From Azolla caroliniana (lineage: Eukaryota > Polypodiophyta): a stretch of DNA of 64,000 nt. Location: the NCBI GenBank assembly GCA_043228905.1, contig JBHGNT010000022.1, positions 2,914,001-2,978,000 on the forward strand, given 5' to 3'. Both the position numbers and the translations under genes were made by a program. This document shows, one piece after another, positions 53,736 to 63,926 of the stretch. Under the pieces are notes generated by a model, which ran no database searches, was not told the origin of the DNA, and worked only from the letters and a program-made list of their open reading frames with translations. Position 1 is the stretch's first letter. Every line of letters starts with the position of its first letter.

Positions 53736-54572
53736 GTGATGAGGCCTATCGGGCGTATTGGCCGTGTATCCACCATTCGTAACCAGAATGGACACGAATC
53801 ACATTGAGTGATGTTGATCTTGTTGCATGTCCCTTCACTAATCACATTGATGCATGACCCACCATTGATCTTTCATACGGTCTATGTTGGCATTATTGGC
53901 TGTATCTACCCAGTCCTTAGCCTGTTGCCGAACAGAGTCCTGGATGTCCCACTGTGATTGTTGCGTGGTCTTACTGCGTGTGGTCACCTGTTGCACGTCG
54001 ATCGTGATCATGTTTACGGCTGGTGCTTTGCCCCTATTGTTGGTGGGGCACTCGTTAGCGTATTTGCCTGGTTGATTCCAGTTAAAACAGATGGTGGGTG
54101 TCGAGGTACTAGGGTCGCCGTGCTCGAAGTGGGTTTGTGGTGGATGTTGTGGTTGATCTTCCTGGCCCTGCGGTGGATATCTTTGTGGAGGGTTTACCCG
54201 AGCTTCCATTGGGGGGTTGCGCTAGTTATTGTCACGTTGATTATCACGGTGACGATTGTTAAAGTGTCGACGGTTGCCGAAATTATGGAAACCGCGATTA
54301 TTTCAGAAGCCACGATAATTTCGTGGGGCATCGTGGCCGTAATCCCTGGAGGAGTGGTGGTGGTCCTGATGACAGTGCCAGTGCTCATTCGTGTGGTGTG
54401 GTTGATTGGGGTAGCAACAGGGCTCAATACGATATTGGTTTTCCTGATTGTAACACGTTGTCGTGGAGAAAACCTTCCCAAGGAGGAACGGTGGATGGTG
54501 TGCGTGAATCAGCCCTTACACACGGGCACATGTTTGATATATTTACATACATAGTTAAGTACAGGTCGGCGA
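53736..54572 (-). pseudogene. Gypsy group 1 copy E: gag C-terminus and protease remnant
   Basis: Frame 53838-54209: PPQRYPPQGQEDQPQHPPQT, then CFNWNQPGKYANEC (a zinc knuckle in which one Cys and the His are changed), RSKTTQQSQWDIQDSVRQQA, KDWVDTANNANIDRMK. The protease site reads NGGSCINVIS, against DGGSGVNVIS in copy A, so the catalytic Asp is lost. An Arg/Asn-rich part (54194-54481 on minus) matches the start of copy A. The copy ends at 54572 beside LTR-Y sequence exactly as copy A does. Confidence 0.8.
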
Positions 54573-54782
54573 TGTAATTATCCTAGGTTGCACGAATTCA
54601 TTAAGTAGGGAATCAAAGAGGATCTCTGTCTAAAAGGACAGAGAATAACAGTGATTTAGCCGTTTATAAACGACTCTCTCTCCTTGTGCTATAAAAGGAC
54701 GAAGTGTTGTCGGGCTGGGAACTGAGCTCTCTCCTCCACCATCATCGTTGTTTTTGCCGGGATTTTGGGTTAGGTTGGTTGT
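54573..54782 (+). mobile_element. Truncated LTR-Y next to copy E
   Basis: Plus strand TGTAATTATCCTAGG onward, matching 36072-35860 in inverted orientation, including tgtgctataaaag and gggattttgggttaggttgg. The match breaks at 54782, where copy D begins. Confidence 0.8.
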
Positions 54783-55223
54783 TGTTACCCGGCCGGCAAA
54801 GGAGTTAAAGACCAGAATGTGAAAGGGATTGTTTATTCAGAATAGATTATAATTAAGTAGTTTATGAAATGTGAACGGACGGACCGGAATCGGTATGCCG
54901 ATCCGGATCCAGACCAGTTCCGAACAGGTGCCGGTTGGCACCGTTTTGTACTCAGCACTGGTGACCTATATAAAGGCCTGGTTACAATGTAAAACTTTGA
55001 CAAATCATTAATAGACCTTCTTGTTTTATCTTTAAGTGTTGATTACTGTTCTGTGCTAATTGTTCTATCATACGCGTGTATCAAGTCTAATGCCATATTG
55101 CTAAGTAACCAATTAAGTCTGATCAATCGTTGTGTCTAAGTTATCTCGCCGTAGCACCCCTTTGGTGAAGTGTCTTCCGTAGACACCCTGTGTTAGGCCA
55201 TTGTCCAGCCCTAAGGAATAACA
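54783..55223 (+). mobile_element. Copy D 5' LTR
   Basis: 441 bp from TGTTACCCGGCC to ...CTAAGGAATAACA (inverted termini TGTTA/TAACA). TATA box cctatataaaggcc at about 54966. The left edge was set where similarity to LTR-Y ends. Confidence 0.75.
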
Positions 55224-55230
55224 CAATTTT

Positions 55231-55248
55231 TGGCGACCACGATTCCTG
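55231..55248 (+). other. Copy D putative primer-binding site
   Basis: TGGCGACCACGATTCCTG, seven bases after the 5' LTR. The TGG start fits complementarity to a tRNA 3' CCA end; the tRNA is not identified. Confidence 0.55.
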
Positions 55249-55380
55249 CACAATCGCAACGAACAACGGCGGGAATGGATGACTAGACCAACGAACGACC
55301 CGGTTAGGGAGTGAGCAAGGAGACTTGCTAAACGGCTGAGGAAGTGAGAGGCTTTCCAGCAAGCGGCGGATGAAATCAGA

Positions 55381-56760
55381 GTGGATCACTCATTTTCCAA
55401 GGTGATCCAGAGAGTGGTCAAGGAGTCACTTCGGTTACCACAAAACGACTCGGTCGAGGAGGAGAGGCCTCCTATACCGAAAGAGGAGCAGGAAAGACCT
55501 CTGACACTGACAGAGGAGCGGGAAAGACCTCCGACGCCCACAGAGGAGGAAAGCCCACCGACACCACCAGCCCGCGTATCGACACCAGTCGACGATATGT
55601 TGTTCCAATATCCCAGATGCCGGGATGATCTGGACGCGGAAGCCCACGTTCATGTGTTTCAGCAGACCTGGGAGGCAAACCATGTGTCCCAACGCTTAAA
55701 TGCGGCCGAAGAGGAACGCTAAAAAATGGCAGAGTTCGGCATGACCCTGGAGGGACCGGCCGCCAGATGGCACCGAACACAAGATCCCAGCACCATCCCC
55801 ACGTTTGAAGCATTAAAAACCAAATTCTTGCATTTCTTTCACAAGGAGATGGACCAACGGGAAATGGTAGGCCTATTTTACATTATCTGGCAGGAACCAA
55901 CGGAGAACATTCAACAGTTCAGCATCTGGTTCCAGCGGATACACAGTCAACTCAGCCGGGCACCACCGAAGGAAGAAACAAAGGCCATATTCTTAGCAGC
56001 ACTCCGGGAACCCTTACGAACGATGTGCACCGTCATTGATTTCTGCAGTAGCAGCATAGATAAAGTGATCGACCGAGTTCGGGAAATGGAAAAATCAAGT
56101 TCATGGCTAACCATGGGCACACTTCAACGTGCACTACCGACACATGAGGACCTCCGCTTCCGGCAAGCAATTCAATGTACGACATGCATGAATGCCGGAC
56201 ATTCGGTGTTGGAATGCACCATGCGTTGCCAATGCTTGCTCTGCCACTCCAGAAGTCACACAATGGAACGGTGTGAGTATAACTTGTTAAATCAGCAAGC
56301 ACCACCAGTCCGGCAAATTGAACCACGAAGCAACCGGGAGGAAGAAGAAGAACGTTGGCGGCGAGAGGAGTGCTACCGGCCGGCATAAGATGTCTAGTAC
56401 ATCGATCGAAGAGACACTTATGACCGGTATGACAGACAGGATAGATATCAGGACTATAGTGGACGGTACAACCGGGATCACTCCCCTGGTTACAACCAAC
56501 GACGGGACGACTATGGCAAGTATGACGACCAGCCCCGTCAAGGTCACCGAAACAAAAAGAACTTCAACAAGAAACATCATTTCAACAAAAAGGGGGGTCA
56601 TCCACAGGAACCGGAAAAGGGCGCTCCAAGCAGCCAACAGCAACCGAAAAAGGGCACTTACCACAGGACCTCAACCGGGGCCGAGCACAAACGCCGAATC
56701 CAGTAACACCCGGAAGGTGTATTGCTATTATTGCCGGCAAGAAGGCCACTATAATAACCA
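55381..56760 (+). pseudogene. Copy D Gag
   Basis: Acidic/proline-rich N-terminus (RPPTPTEEESPPTPPARVST), then DLDAEAHVHVFQQTWEANHV, a stop (55720), MTLEGPAARWHRTQDPSTIP, FEALKTKFLHFFHKEMDQRE and NIQQFSIWFQRIHSQLSRAP (retrotransposon gag domain), CTTCMNAGHSVLECTMRCQC. After a shift, a zinc knuckle CYYCRQEGHYNNQC (C-X2-C-X4-H-X4-C, about 56720-56761). At least one stop and one frameshift. Confidence 0.85.
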
Positions 56761-58173
56761 ATGTCTGGCGAAGAGCTACGACAAGAGACCAACGATGGAC
56801 ATGGTAGACACGGAAGTTGCGGACTTACAACAAGTCGCTACAAGATCAAAAGGCAAAGCCACGGAGTGGGAAACTCAAGAAGCCATCCAGAAGCAGGCAA
56901 CCGAATGGGTGGAAAAGGCAAACAAGCGGAATGTGGTAGAGCTCGAACAACAAAAGGAGAATGCCGAAGAGCTCACCGGCATAGGCCAGCCCGAAAACCC
57001 AACATGGCAAACATGGCAAGTGTTACAAGAATGCCAAATAATGCTGCCGTTAGGCTGGCTATTGCAACTGGTACCACGCTTCACGGAAGGACGGCAACTG
57101 ACACACCACCGGCTCCGGCTTTCTTTTCAAATCCGGAGGAAGGACCGACGGTAGTAGACACGAGTAGTCCCTCAATCACAGCCATCGTGAAAGGAAAAGA
57201 GCTACCCGGCATGATTATCGATGGAGGATCCGGCGTGAACGTGATCAGCCTCCGAACGTGTAACACTCTAGGAATCCATGATTGGGAACCATGCTCGTTT
57301 TGGCTTCAGATGGCGGACTCAACCTCAGTACGGCCGACCGGATTAATATGGGATCTGGAAGTGACCATCGGGGGTCACACATTTCGCATTTCGGCAGTAG
57401 TTCTCCAGCTACAGGCTCAGGGAGCTTACCCACTATTGTTGGGATGCCCTTGGTTAAAAACAACACACATCAAGCAAAACTGGAGGAAGAATATAATTAC
57501 GATCCGGCGTGGAAAAGCGAAAGTGCGAGTACCGACTCAACCACGGTCGAGTACTAGCAAGGAATTGACGCCGCTATATGAGGAATGTGTCAACATGTTG
57601 GAAGGATTGGCGGACGAAGAGGTCGATCAATACTTACAAGAAAATCCGAAGATCGTACCGTTGTTTGAAATTGATGTAGCCGAAGCAGTATCACCGTACA
57701 TACTGCAACCAGACGGAACCGACGAGGAACCGGATAAAGAAGCGATCCGGGAGTTACGGCAAGCACAAGAGGCACTGGAAAGAGAAATGGCGGTGTCGCA
57801 ACACGTAAAAGCATCCCAACTAGAAGAGGTAAACCTAGGTACCACAGAGGACACAAGACTGGTTCACATCGCCAAGGAAATGACCCCGGAGAACAAAACG
57901 ACAATGATCACACTCCTAAAAGAATTTCGCGATGTGTTCGCCTGGTCCTATGAGGACATGCGGGGACTCGATCCTCAGTTGTATCAACACCAGATACATC
58001 TAAGTAAAGACGCCAAACCAGTAGCGCAACGGCGTTACCGGATGAACCTGAATTACGCAGCAAAAGTCAAAGAAGAAATCGACAAGTTGCTAAGGGTTGG
58101 CTTCATCCGACCGGTAAAGAAAGCCACATGGCTCAGTCCGATAGTCGTAGTACTGAAAAGAACGGTAAGATAA
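56761..58173 (+). pseudogene. Copy D protease and RT N-terminal part
   Basis: 470-codon frame. ELPGMIIDGGSGVNVISLRT is the retropepsin site in the D-G-G form usual in plant gypsy elements; then SFWLQMADSTSVRPTGLIWD, ISAVVLQLQAQGAYPLLLGC (flap and C-terminal GRP-like part), YEECVNMLEGLADEEVDQYL, REMAVSQHVKASQLEEVNLG, FRDVFAWSYEDMRGLDPQLY, RYRMNLNYAAKVKEEIDKLL and TWLSPIVVVLKR. One base is missing at KKNGK, so the RT continues in another frame from 58128. Confidence 0.85.
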
Positions 58174-58682
58174 GAGTTTGTGTCGACTACCAGAAATTGA
58201 ATGCGGCTACGATAATGGACGCCTTCCCACTGCCATTCTCGAATGGAGTCTTGGATGCAGTCGCCGGTCATGAGGTGTACAGTTTTCTGGACGGTTTCAA
58301 CGACTATAATCAGATCCGGATGCACCCCGACAACCAGGAGAAAACCGCTTTTGTCACCGAATGGGGAGTCTTTGTTGCTGTAGTTATGATGTTCAGACTG
58401 AAAACGGCGTCGGCAACCTTCCAGTGGATCATCATGGAGATTTTTGGAGAATTCATTCCGGCATTCATGCAGGTGTTCCTAGAAGACTTCGTTGTTTATA
58501 GCCGGGAAGGGGATCACCTTCATCACCTCCGACTATGTCTAGAGAAATGTAGGGTTTACCGACTAAGCCTGAACCCGACAAAATGCGTGTTTGGAGTGTC
58601 CAGCGCAGCGTTACTTGGCCACATCGTGAGCAAGGATGGTATTGCAGTGGATCCGGACAAGGTCAAAGCTATTAGGCATTAA
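58128..58682 (+). pseudogene. Copy D RT palm/thumb
   Basis: NGKIRVCVDYQKLNAATIMD, HEVYSFLDGFNDYNQIRMHP, EKTAFVTEWGVFVAVVMMFR, AFMQVFLEDFVVYSREGDHL, LSLNPTKCVFGVSSAALLGH. The catalytic box reads F-L-E-D rather than F-L-D-D, which should abolish polymerase activity. The frame ends at DKVKAIRH, with a small deletion of the NAPAPTTAK segment seen in B. Confidence 0.87.
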
Positions 58683-58717
58683 GCCGGTTCTTAGGACAAA
58701 TTCGGCGGCATAGCCGA

Positions 58718-59884
58718 ATGCTCTGGTATCTAGCAGACCTGGCTACACCATTGCATGCCGCGGTACATCGGACACCGTTCCAATGGACAAACACAGAAGA
58801 CAAGGCTTACCGGGCAATAAAAGTACTATTGTCACAAGTGCCGTTGATGCAACCTCCGGATTGGTCTAAAGAGTTCCATGTGTTCATTGAAGCGTCTGAC
58901 ATCGCAATCGGGAGCACACTTATGCAACTTGCAGAACCGAAGTGGTACCGGCCAGTGTATTATGCCTACCGGAAGCTGTCCCAAGCAGAACATAATTATT
59001 CCACAACGGAAAGAGAGTCCTTGGGCATGATCTACAATGTCACCAAGTTTAGACACTATCTGTTGGGAAGGAAATTTTCCTTTCACGTAGATCATTCGGC
59101 GCGCCTCTACTTGGTGTCCAAAGCATCACTCACCGGTAAGTTGGCCCGGTGGACGTTACTATTACAAGAATTTGAGTTCGAGATATTCCACCGATCCGGC
59201 ATACAACATGTGGTAGCAGACTATTTGAGCTTGCTAGATTCCAGCGAAATCGATGACGGCGTCCTAGATTATTTCCCGGATGCAGAGCTGTTTAGAGTCA
59301 TAGCAGAAATGGCAACGGATGGTACGGTCATAGAGGAAGACAAGTGGCTCACCAACATGCACCAATTTTTGAGCACCGGCTTACCTCCGGAGGAGATGAA
59401 CAGAGACGAGAGGAAACGCTTAGTTGTTCAAAGCCGGCACTTCTGTCTATTACAGGACACACTGTACCACCAAGGCGCAAATGGCATATGGCGGTGTGCA
59501 GTGCACAGCGACGAAAAGGACAATATATTGCGCGAAGCACACTGCGGAGTAGCTGGAGGACATTATGCCGGAGACACTATGACAAGGAAAATATGGCAGA
59601 GTAGACTATGGTGGCCAACAACATTGAAAGATGCAGTCTGGTACGCTAAAGAATGCGACCTATGTCAGCGAATGGGCCAACCAACCGAACAAGCCAGGAT
59701 GCCTCACCAACCCGTGCTACCATTAGAACCATTTCAGAAATGGGGGCTGGACTTTGTCGGTCCATTCAAACCACCAACAATGAGAACCGACAACCGGTAC
59801 GGGATTGTCGTTACGGATTATTGCACAAAAAGCCAAAGCACTATGCGACAACACCGCGGCATCCACGACAAAATTTTTATATGA
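58718..59884 (+). pseudogene. Copy D RNase H and integrase N-terminus
   Basis: 388-codon frame: LWYLADLATPLHAAVHRTPF, EFHVFIEASDIAIGSTLMQL (RNase H; the first Asp is Glu), NYSTTERESLGMIYNVTKFR, FSFHVDHSARLYLVSKASLT, then linker. The integrase finger is HCGVAGGHYAGDTMTRKIW plus CDLCQRMGQ, then EPFQKWGLDFVGPFKPPTMR and YGIVVTDYCTK (first Asp). A frameshift follows at about 59830. Confidence 0.87.
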
Positions 59885-60353
59885 ATCCATTTGGTGCCGG
59901 TATGGATGTCCGATAGAGCTAATAAGTGACCAAGGTGGGCACTTCTTAGGGCAAGTAGTGGACAGTTTGACAACATTCTATGCGGTGGTGCACAAACGGA
60001 GCACTCCCTATTATCCGCAAGCCAATGCATTAGCCGAGTCAACAAATAAAACACTACAGAACATCCTCCGAAAAATCGTCAATGAGAACCAGACGGATTG
60101 GGATACAAAGCTACACAGTGCACTCTGGGCCTATCGAACAACATATAAGACAAGTATCCGCACAACACCATTTCGCCTAGCATTCGGATTGGAGGCAGTG
60201 ATGCCGGTCAAGTTCCAGGTACCGAGCTTACGAATACAGATTCAGGAACACCTAAATGAGAAGGAATCGGAAGCGATCCGGTTAGCCGCGTTGTGCGAAT
60301 TGGAAGAACACCGGCTAGCCAGCATCATGCACCTAGAACTTGAGCAGCGGTGA
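59805..60353 (+). pseudogene. Copy D integrase core, second half
   Basis: 182-codon frame: LCDNTAASTTKFLYESIWCR, YGCPIELISDQGGHFLGQVV (second Asp), YYPQANALAESTNKTLQNIL (Glu), NQTDWDTKLHSALWAYRTTY, FRLAFGLEAVMPVKFQVPSL. It stops at LEQR; the C-terminal part continues in broken frames to about 60610 (GKWVNGFRLKPYNGPMPSN). Confidence 0.88.
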
Positions 60354-60610
60354 AGGAAAGCGTTAGTGGATCGTCACCGAAAGCAAACGAAAAGATGTTC
60401 GGAATCGGTAAGCCGATACTAGTATTCCAGACCCGGATGGGTAAGATGTCGGGGAAGCTACGGTTTTAGTGGACCGGACCATACTAGATCACGTGTGAGT
60501 TCAACGGTTCCTACCAGTTAGGGACACTTGCCGGCGAGGTTTTGGGTAAATGGGTCAATGGGTTCCGACTCAAACCATACAATGGACCCATGCCAAGCAA
60601 CCCATTTGAA

Positions 60611-61026
60611 CAAGTAAAGGCCGACACAGAACCAGACACTGGTAAGTCGGAAGAGACGGCAACACGTTTAGCAATCGGCAAGCGCGAAGCCGGTAAGAGG
60701 GAGCACGAGCCGGCAAACGGCAAGAATGACGCGACTGCAAGTAGTCCAGCAGCCGGCAAGTCCCACAATTCGGATAGGGGTCCGGTGGGACCGGATGCGA
60801 ATTAACCAAACTATTTTATTATAAAATAATAATATTATTAATAATAATAAAATCGAATAAAATAAAATAAAATCAAAGTAAATCATGCAAGGGCGAGGTG
60901 TGAACAGACACATGCAAGAATAAGGAGTGAACATGCACTTTAAAAAGGTACGTAGTGGGCTATTAATAGGGTATTAAACCGCCGCCACATGGCACGATAT
61001 TCTATTTTAGTACACAACGTGCACAC
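60611..61026 (+). other. Spacer between copy D integrase and the extra ORF
   Basis: A short Glu/Lys/Ala-rich frame tail (to 60805) is followed by a strongly AT-rich stretch (60810-60885, ataataatattattaataa) and by tattaatagggtattaaacc at 60960. This might be a promoter or splice region for the downstream ORF. No experimental-type signal can be confirmed. Confidence 0.4.
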
Positions 61027-62235
61027 ATGTGGGGAAGAAAAAAAGGCGCCAACATGCAGCAAGAAAACTGCCATCGCATGGAGGTCTTCACATTTCGCGA
61101 GCAGGAGGAGACACCGGCACGGCCAATCAAGATCATATTTCACCGACCGGTTCAACAAGAGTCGAACCCCTTGGCAGCAAAAATCAACATTGGGACTCAG
61201 GAGGAGGAAGCGGAGGAGGAACCGTTAGAGCACCTCTAGCGGCGCCAGAAGGCAAGCACCGCAGAACAGGCTGGGGAGCGTTCAGAGCCAAAGAAGGATG
61301 GAACGGCTCTACCCCGCACTGAGCACCCCGCACCAAGGGTGGAACCGGAACCGGTTCGGACAGAACCGGTCACAAAGCTCCATGCACAACAAGCTATACC
61401 GGCGGGTCAGGATACGGCAAGATCCGAAAGTCAAGCGTCGGCAGTACAGTTGCCTCCCGCACCAGCAGGTCAAGAGCAATCAGAGGCGGAGCGGCCAACG
61501 GAGGTGCAACCAGAACCAGAACGGCAAAGTGGTCACCAACTAGAGACAGAGTTGCAGCTCGACGCAACCGGACAAGACCGACCACTGGCTAGCGGAACCA
61601 ACAGCCAACCCTCTGTGCAGATGCAACAACAGGGTACCGGAAGCCAATGGCTCCGGTGGATTGGAGAACATATTGCCAGAGTGGTGCAGTACATAGAGGA
61701 GGAAGAGAAAGCGCAGATGGACCGGTTGCTAGTCACAACCGGAGAACTAGAGACGGCCCGGTCAAGGATACAGAGCCTAGAACAAGACTTGGACCTGGCC
61801 ATAGAAGAATTGGCCGCCTTAACCGGACCACAGATCCAAGCACCGGTGACTCCGGTAGATGTACAGAATAAAGACACACCAGCATTTGTACATAGTAATA
61901 AGACCCCGAAGATGGTGGTGGCGCAAGCAAAAGAGCTTGCCGAATTGAAAGATGAACTGGCCGCACAAGAATCATTACGCACCCGAGAAAGGGACTTGAA
62001 GAAAGCAGCAGAAGAAGAACAAAGAAAGACTGTTGAGAACCTCCGCCGGGCAGAAGACAATCTGTGGAAAGGACATTAGGCATATGACCGGCTTAAGGAG
62101 GAGAAAGAGAAAGTGTTGCAAGAAAAGGATAAGGTGTGACGGATGGCGGAAATGGAGATTGAAAGACTTAAAGAAGAACTCCGTCAACAGAAAGATCGGG
62201 AAGACTGCAAGGAAGTAAACCCACATGTTTCTACT
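61027..62235 (+). pseudogene. Copy D extra coiled-coil ORF downstream of integrase
   Basis: Frames 61027-61239 (HRMEVFTFREQEETPARPIK, IIFHRPVQQESNPLAAKINI) and 61339-62079 (246 codons), then in-frame remnants after stops at 62077 and 62137. The middle is Pro/Gln/Glu-rich (VQLPPAPAGQEQSEAERPTE). From GSQWLRWIGEHIARVVQYIE onward it is predicted coiled coil (ETARSRIQSLEQDLDLAIEE, AQAKELAELKDELAAQESLR, DLKKAAEEEQRKTVENLRRA). No signal peptide or membrane helix, so it does not look env-like. Layout parallels copy A's downstream ORF. Ends where copia F begins. Confidence 0.68.
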
Positions 62236-62901
62236 GAAGTCGTCGACTAGCAACATATAGTAGAGAGATCCACCCATTGCAAGAGTCACCATTTTTCCAG
62301 AGAGATCGATGTGTATTAGTTGTAGAGGAGTCTTTGTCCGATTTTGACTCTCTTTTGGAATAGCTGATCTTTGATGCTTGCCCATCATACAAGCATCACA
62401 AACATGACTTAAGTCAGATAGGGTTGGCAACCCAACTACCATATCCGACTTCTTCATCTCCTTCAACACAACAACATTGAGATGCCCAAATCTCTCATGC
62501 CATTGCTTTGTGTTAGTACTTGTGTTGTGGTCAGTAGAAATGGTAAGTGCGCTCAGCTCATAGAGATTGTTGCACCTTACCCCTATTCCTACAATCTTGT
62601 CAGCAGAATCTGTTATGTCTGCACCCGATTTCTTGAATCGAACATCAAGACCCTTGTCGGTCAGTGCAGAAATGGACAATAGATTCTTCTTGAGATCTGG
62701 CATGTACAACACTTGAGAGAGATGCTTTGTCCCGCTGGTCGTTGCTTTGAGGGAGACGGTTCCGATTCCTTTGGCTGGACATCGAGCATTGTTCCCGACC
62801 ACAACATTGATGGGCTCTTGTAGAGGTGTCCAAGAGCTATACCAGTCACGATTACTGGTCATATGTCGGGACGCTCCATATGTCGACAACTTGGGTGTCA
62901 A
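62236..62901 (-). pseudogene. Element F protease edge, GAG-pre-integrase and integrase start
   Basis: On minus: YGASRHMTSNRDWYSSWTPL (protease site, the expected D-S/T-G upstream replaced), SGTKHLSQVLYMPDLKKNLL, SISALTDKGLDVRFKKSGAD, WHERFGHLNVVVLKEMKKSD and CDACMMGKHQRSAIPKES (HHCC finger of the pre-integrase domain), PLQLIHIDLSGKM (first catalytic Asp), YMLLVDDFSRNMWVYFL. Then unrelated residues from copy D sequence. Confidence 0.88.
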
Positions 62902-63833
62902 CTAAAACACACACTTCTTCAGTTGCGACCCATAACTCAAGCTCATGTACGACGTTGTTGGGGGACTCGGGCTCTCTCCAAGAGGTCTTACTAGAACCAT
63001 TCTTCTCGTCCGTCATCTTCTTTCGACAATCCTTGATTGTGTGACCCTTCTTGTCACAATAGAAACACGATCCATTGAACTTCTTCTTTGGTATCCTATT
63101 CACATTGTTTGAATTGGATGCTCCTGTACCCTTAGTCCTAGAGACAAATGCCGAATCTTCCCTTCCTTCTCTTGTCTTCGGCCGAAGCTCCTCTTCAAGT
63201 AGCATCGCACTTAGTTCATCAAATTTTAAAGGAGTGGGTCGAACCTGAGTGTTCAATGTTGTCACAATGCCATCATACTTGAAAGGAAGTACTCGAATGC
63301 ACCGACGAGCCATATCCTCTTGAGAGACGACTACTCCCAACAGCCGCCAGTTGATCTTGAAGATCCTTAATCCTTTTTACAAAGGATTCTACTTTCTCTC
63401 CATCAACGAGCTTCTCTGCCGCAAGCTGATTTTCAAGGTTTTGTATCCTTGTATAGTTTCTGGTCTCATACTGGTTGGCCAATATGCTCCAAGCTTCATG
63501 TGCCTTGGTTGTATGTTGCACTAATGTTAGTACAGAGTCACATACACCAGTGACTATGGTACACAACGCATCAACATTCCTTCTCTTCCAAGCTCGAAGT
63601 AGATCAGCATTTGGAGGGATTGATGTGGTAGGGTGTGTAGGGTCAAAGGTCGTCATGGGCTCAGGGTCTCCTTCTGTTGGTCCCATGATTGTCTCCAACA
63701 ACTCGTAGGAGTTCAAAATGGCAGACATTTTGAACTTCCATAGAGTGTAGTTGGTTCCATCTAGCTTTCCATCAGACAATGGAGGTGGGCGAATGCGTAG
63801 TGGAGCAGCTGCAACATTCATGGACAAGGCCAT
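62852..63833 (-). pseudogene. Element F Gag
   Basis: First frame 63273-63833: LDGTNYTLWKFKMSAILNSY, ELLETIMGPTEGD, AWKRRNVDALCTIVTGVCDS, AHEAWSILANQYETRNYTRI, QNLENQLAAEKLVDGEKVES, FVKRIKDLQDQLAAVGSS (UBN2-type copia gag). A frameshift at about 63330 leads to frame 62852-63340: CIRVLPFKYDGIVTTLNTQV, FDELSAMLLEEELRPKTREG, CFYCDKKGHTIKDC (zinc knuckle). Apart from the shift it is well preserved. Confidence 0.9.
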
Positions 63834-63914
63834 TGATACTCTCTCTCTCTCTCTATTTCTCGGTGATGCCAGACATCAACTGCATGTATATACCTAATCT
63901 AGATCAACCTCTCT

Positions 63915-63926
63915 GCTCTGATACCA
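63915..63926 (-). other. Element F primer-binding site
   Basis: TGGTATCAGAGC on minus, the classic initiator-methionine tRNA site of plant copia elements, directly adjoining the LTR end. Confidence 0.9.

Larger units (their letters stand above)
54783..62235 (+). mobile_element. Gypsy group 1 copy D, nearly full length, 3' LTR missing
   Basis: 5' LTR, PBS, gag, PR, RT, RNase H, INT and an extra downstream ORF in order, about 7.45 kb. Inserted into an LTR of type Y at its left side. The right end is cut within the extra ORF at about 62235, where copia element F begins. Many frameshifts and stops; inactive. It is more diverged from A/B/C/E than those are from each other. Confidence 0.85.
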
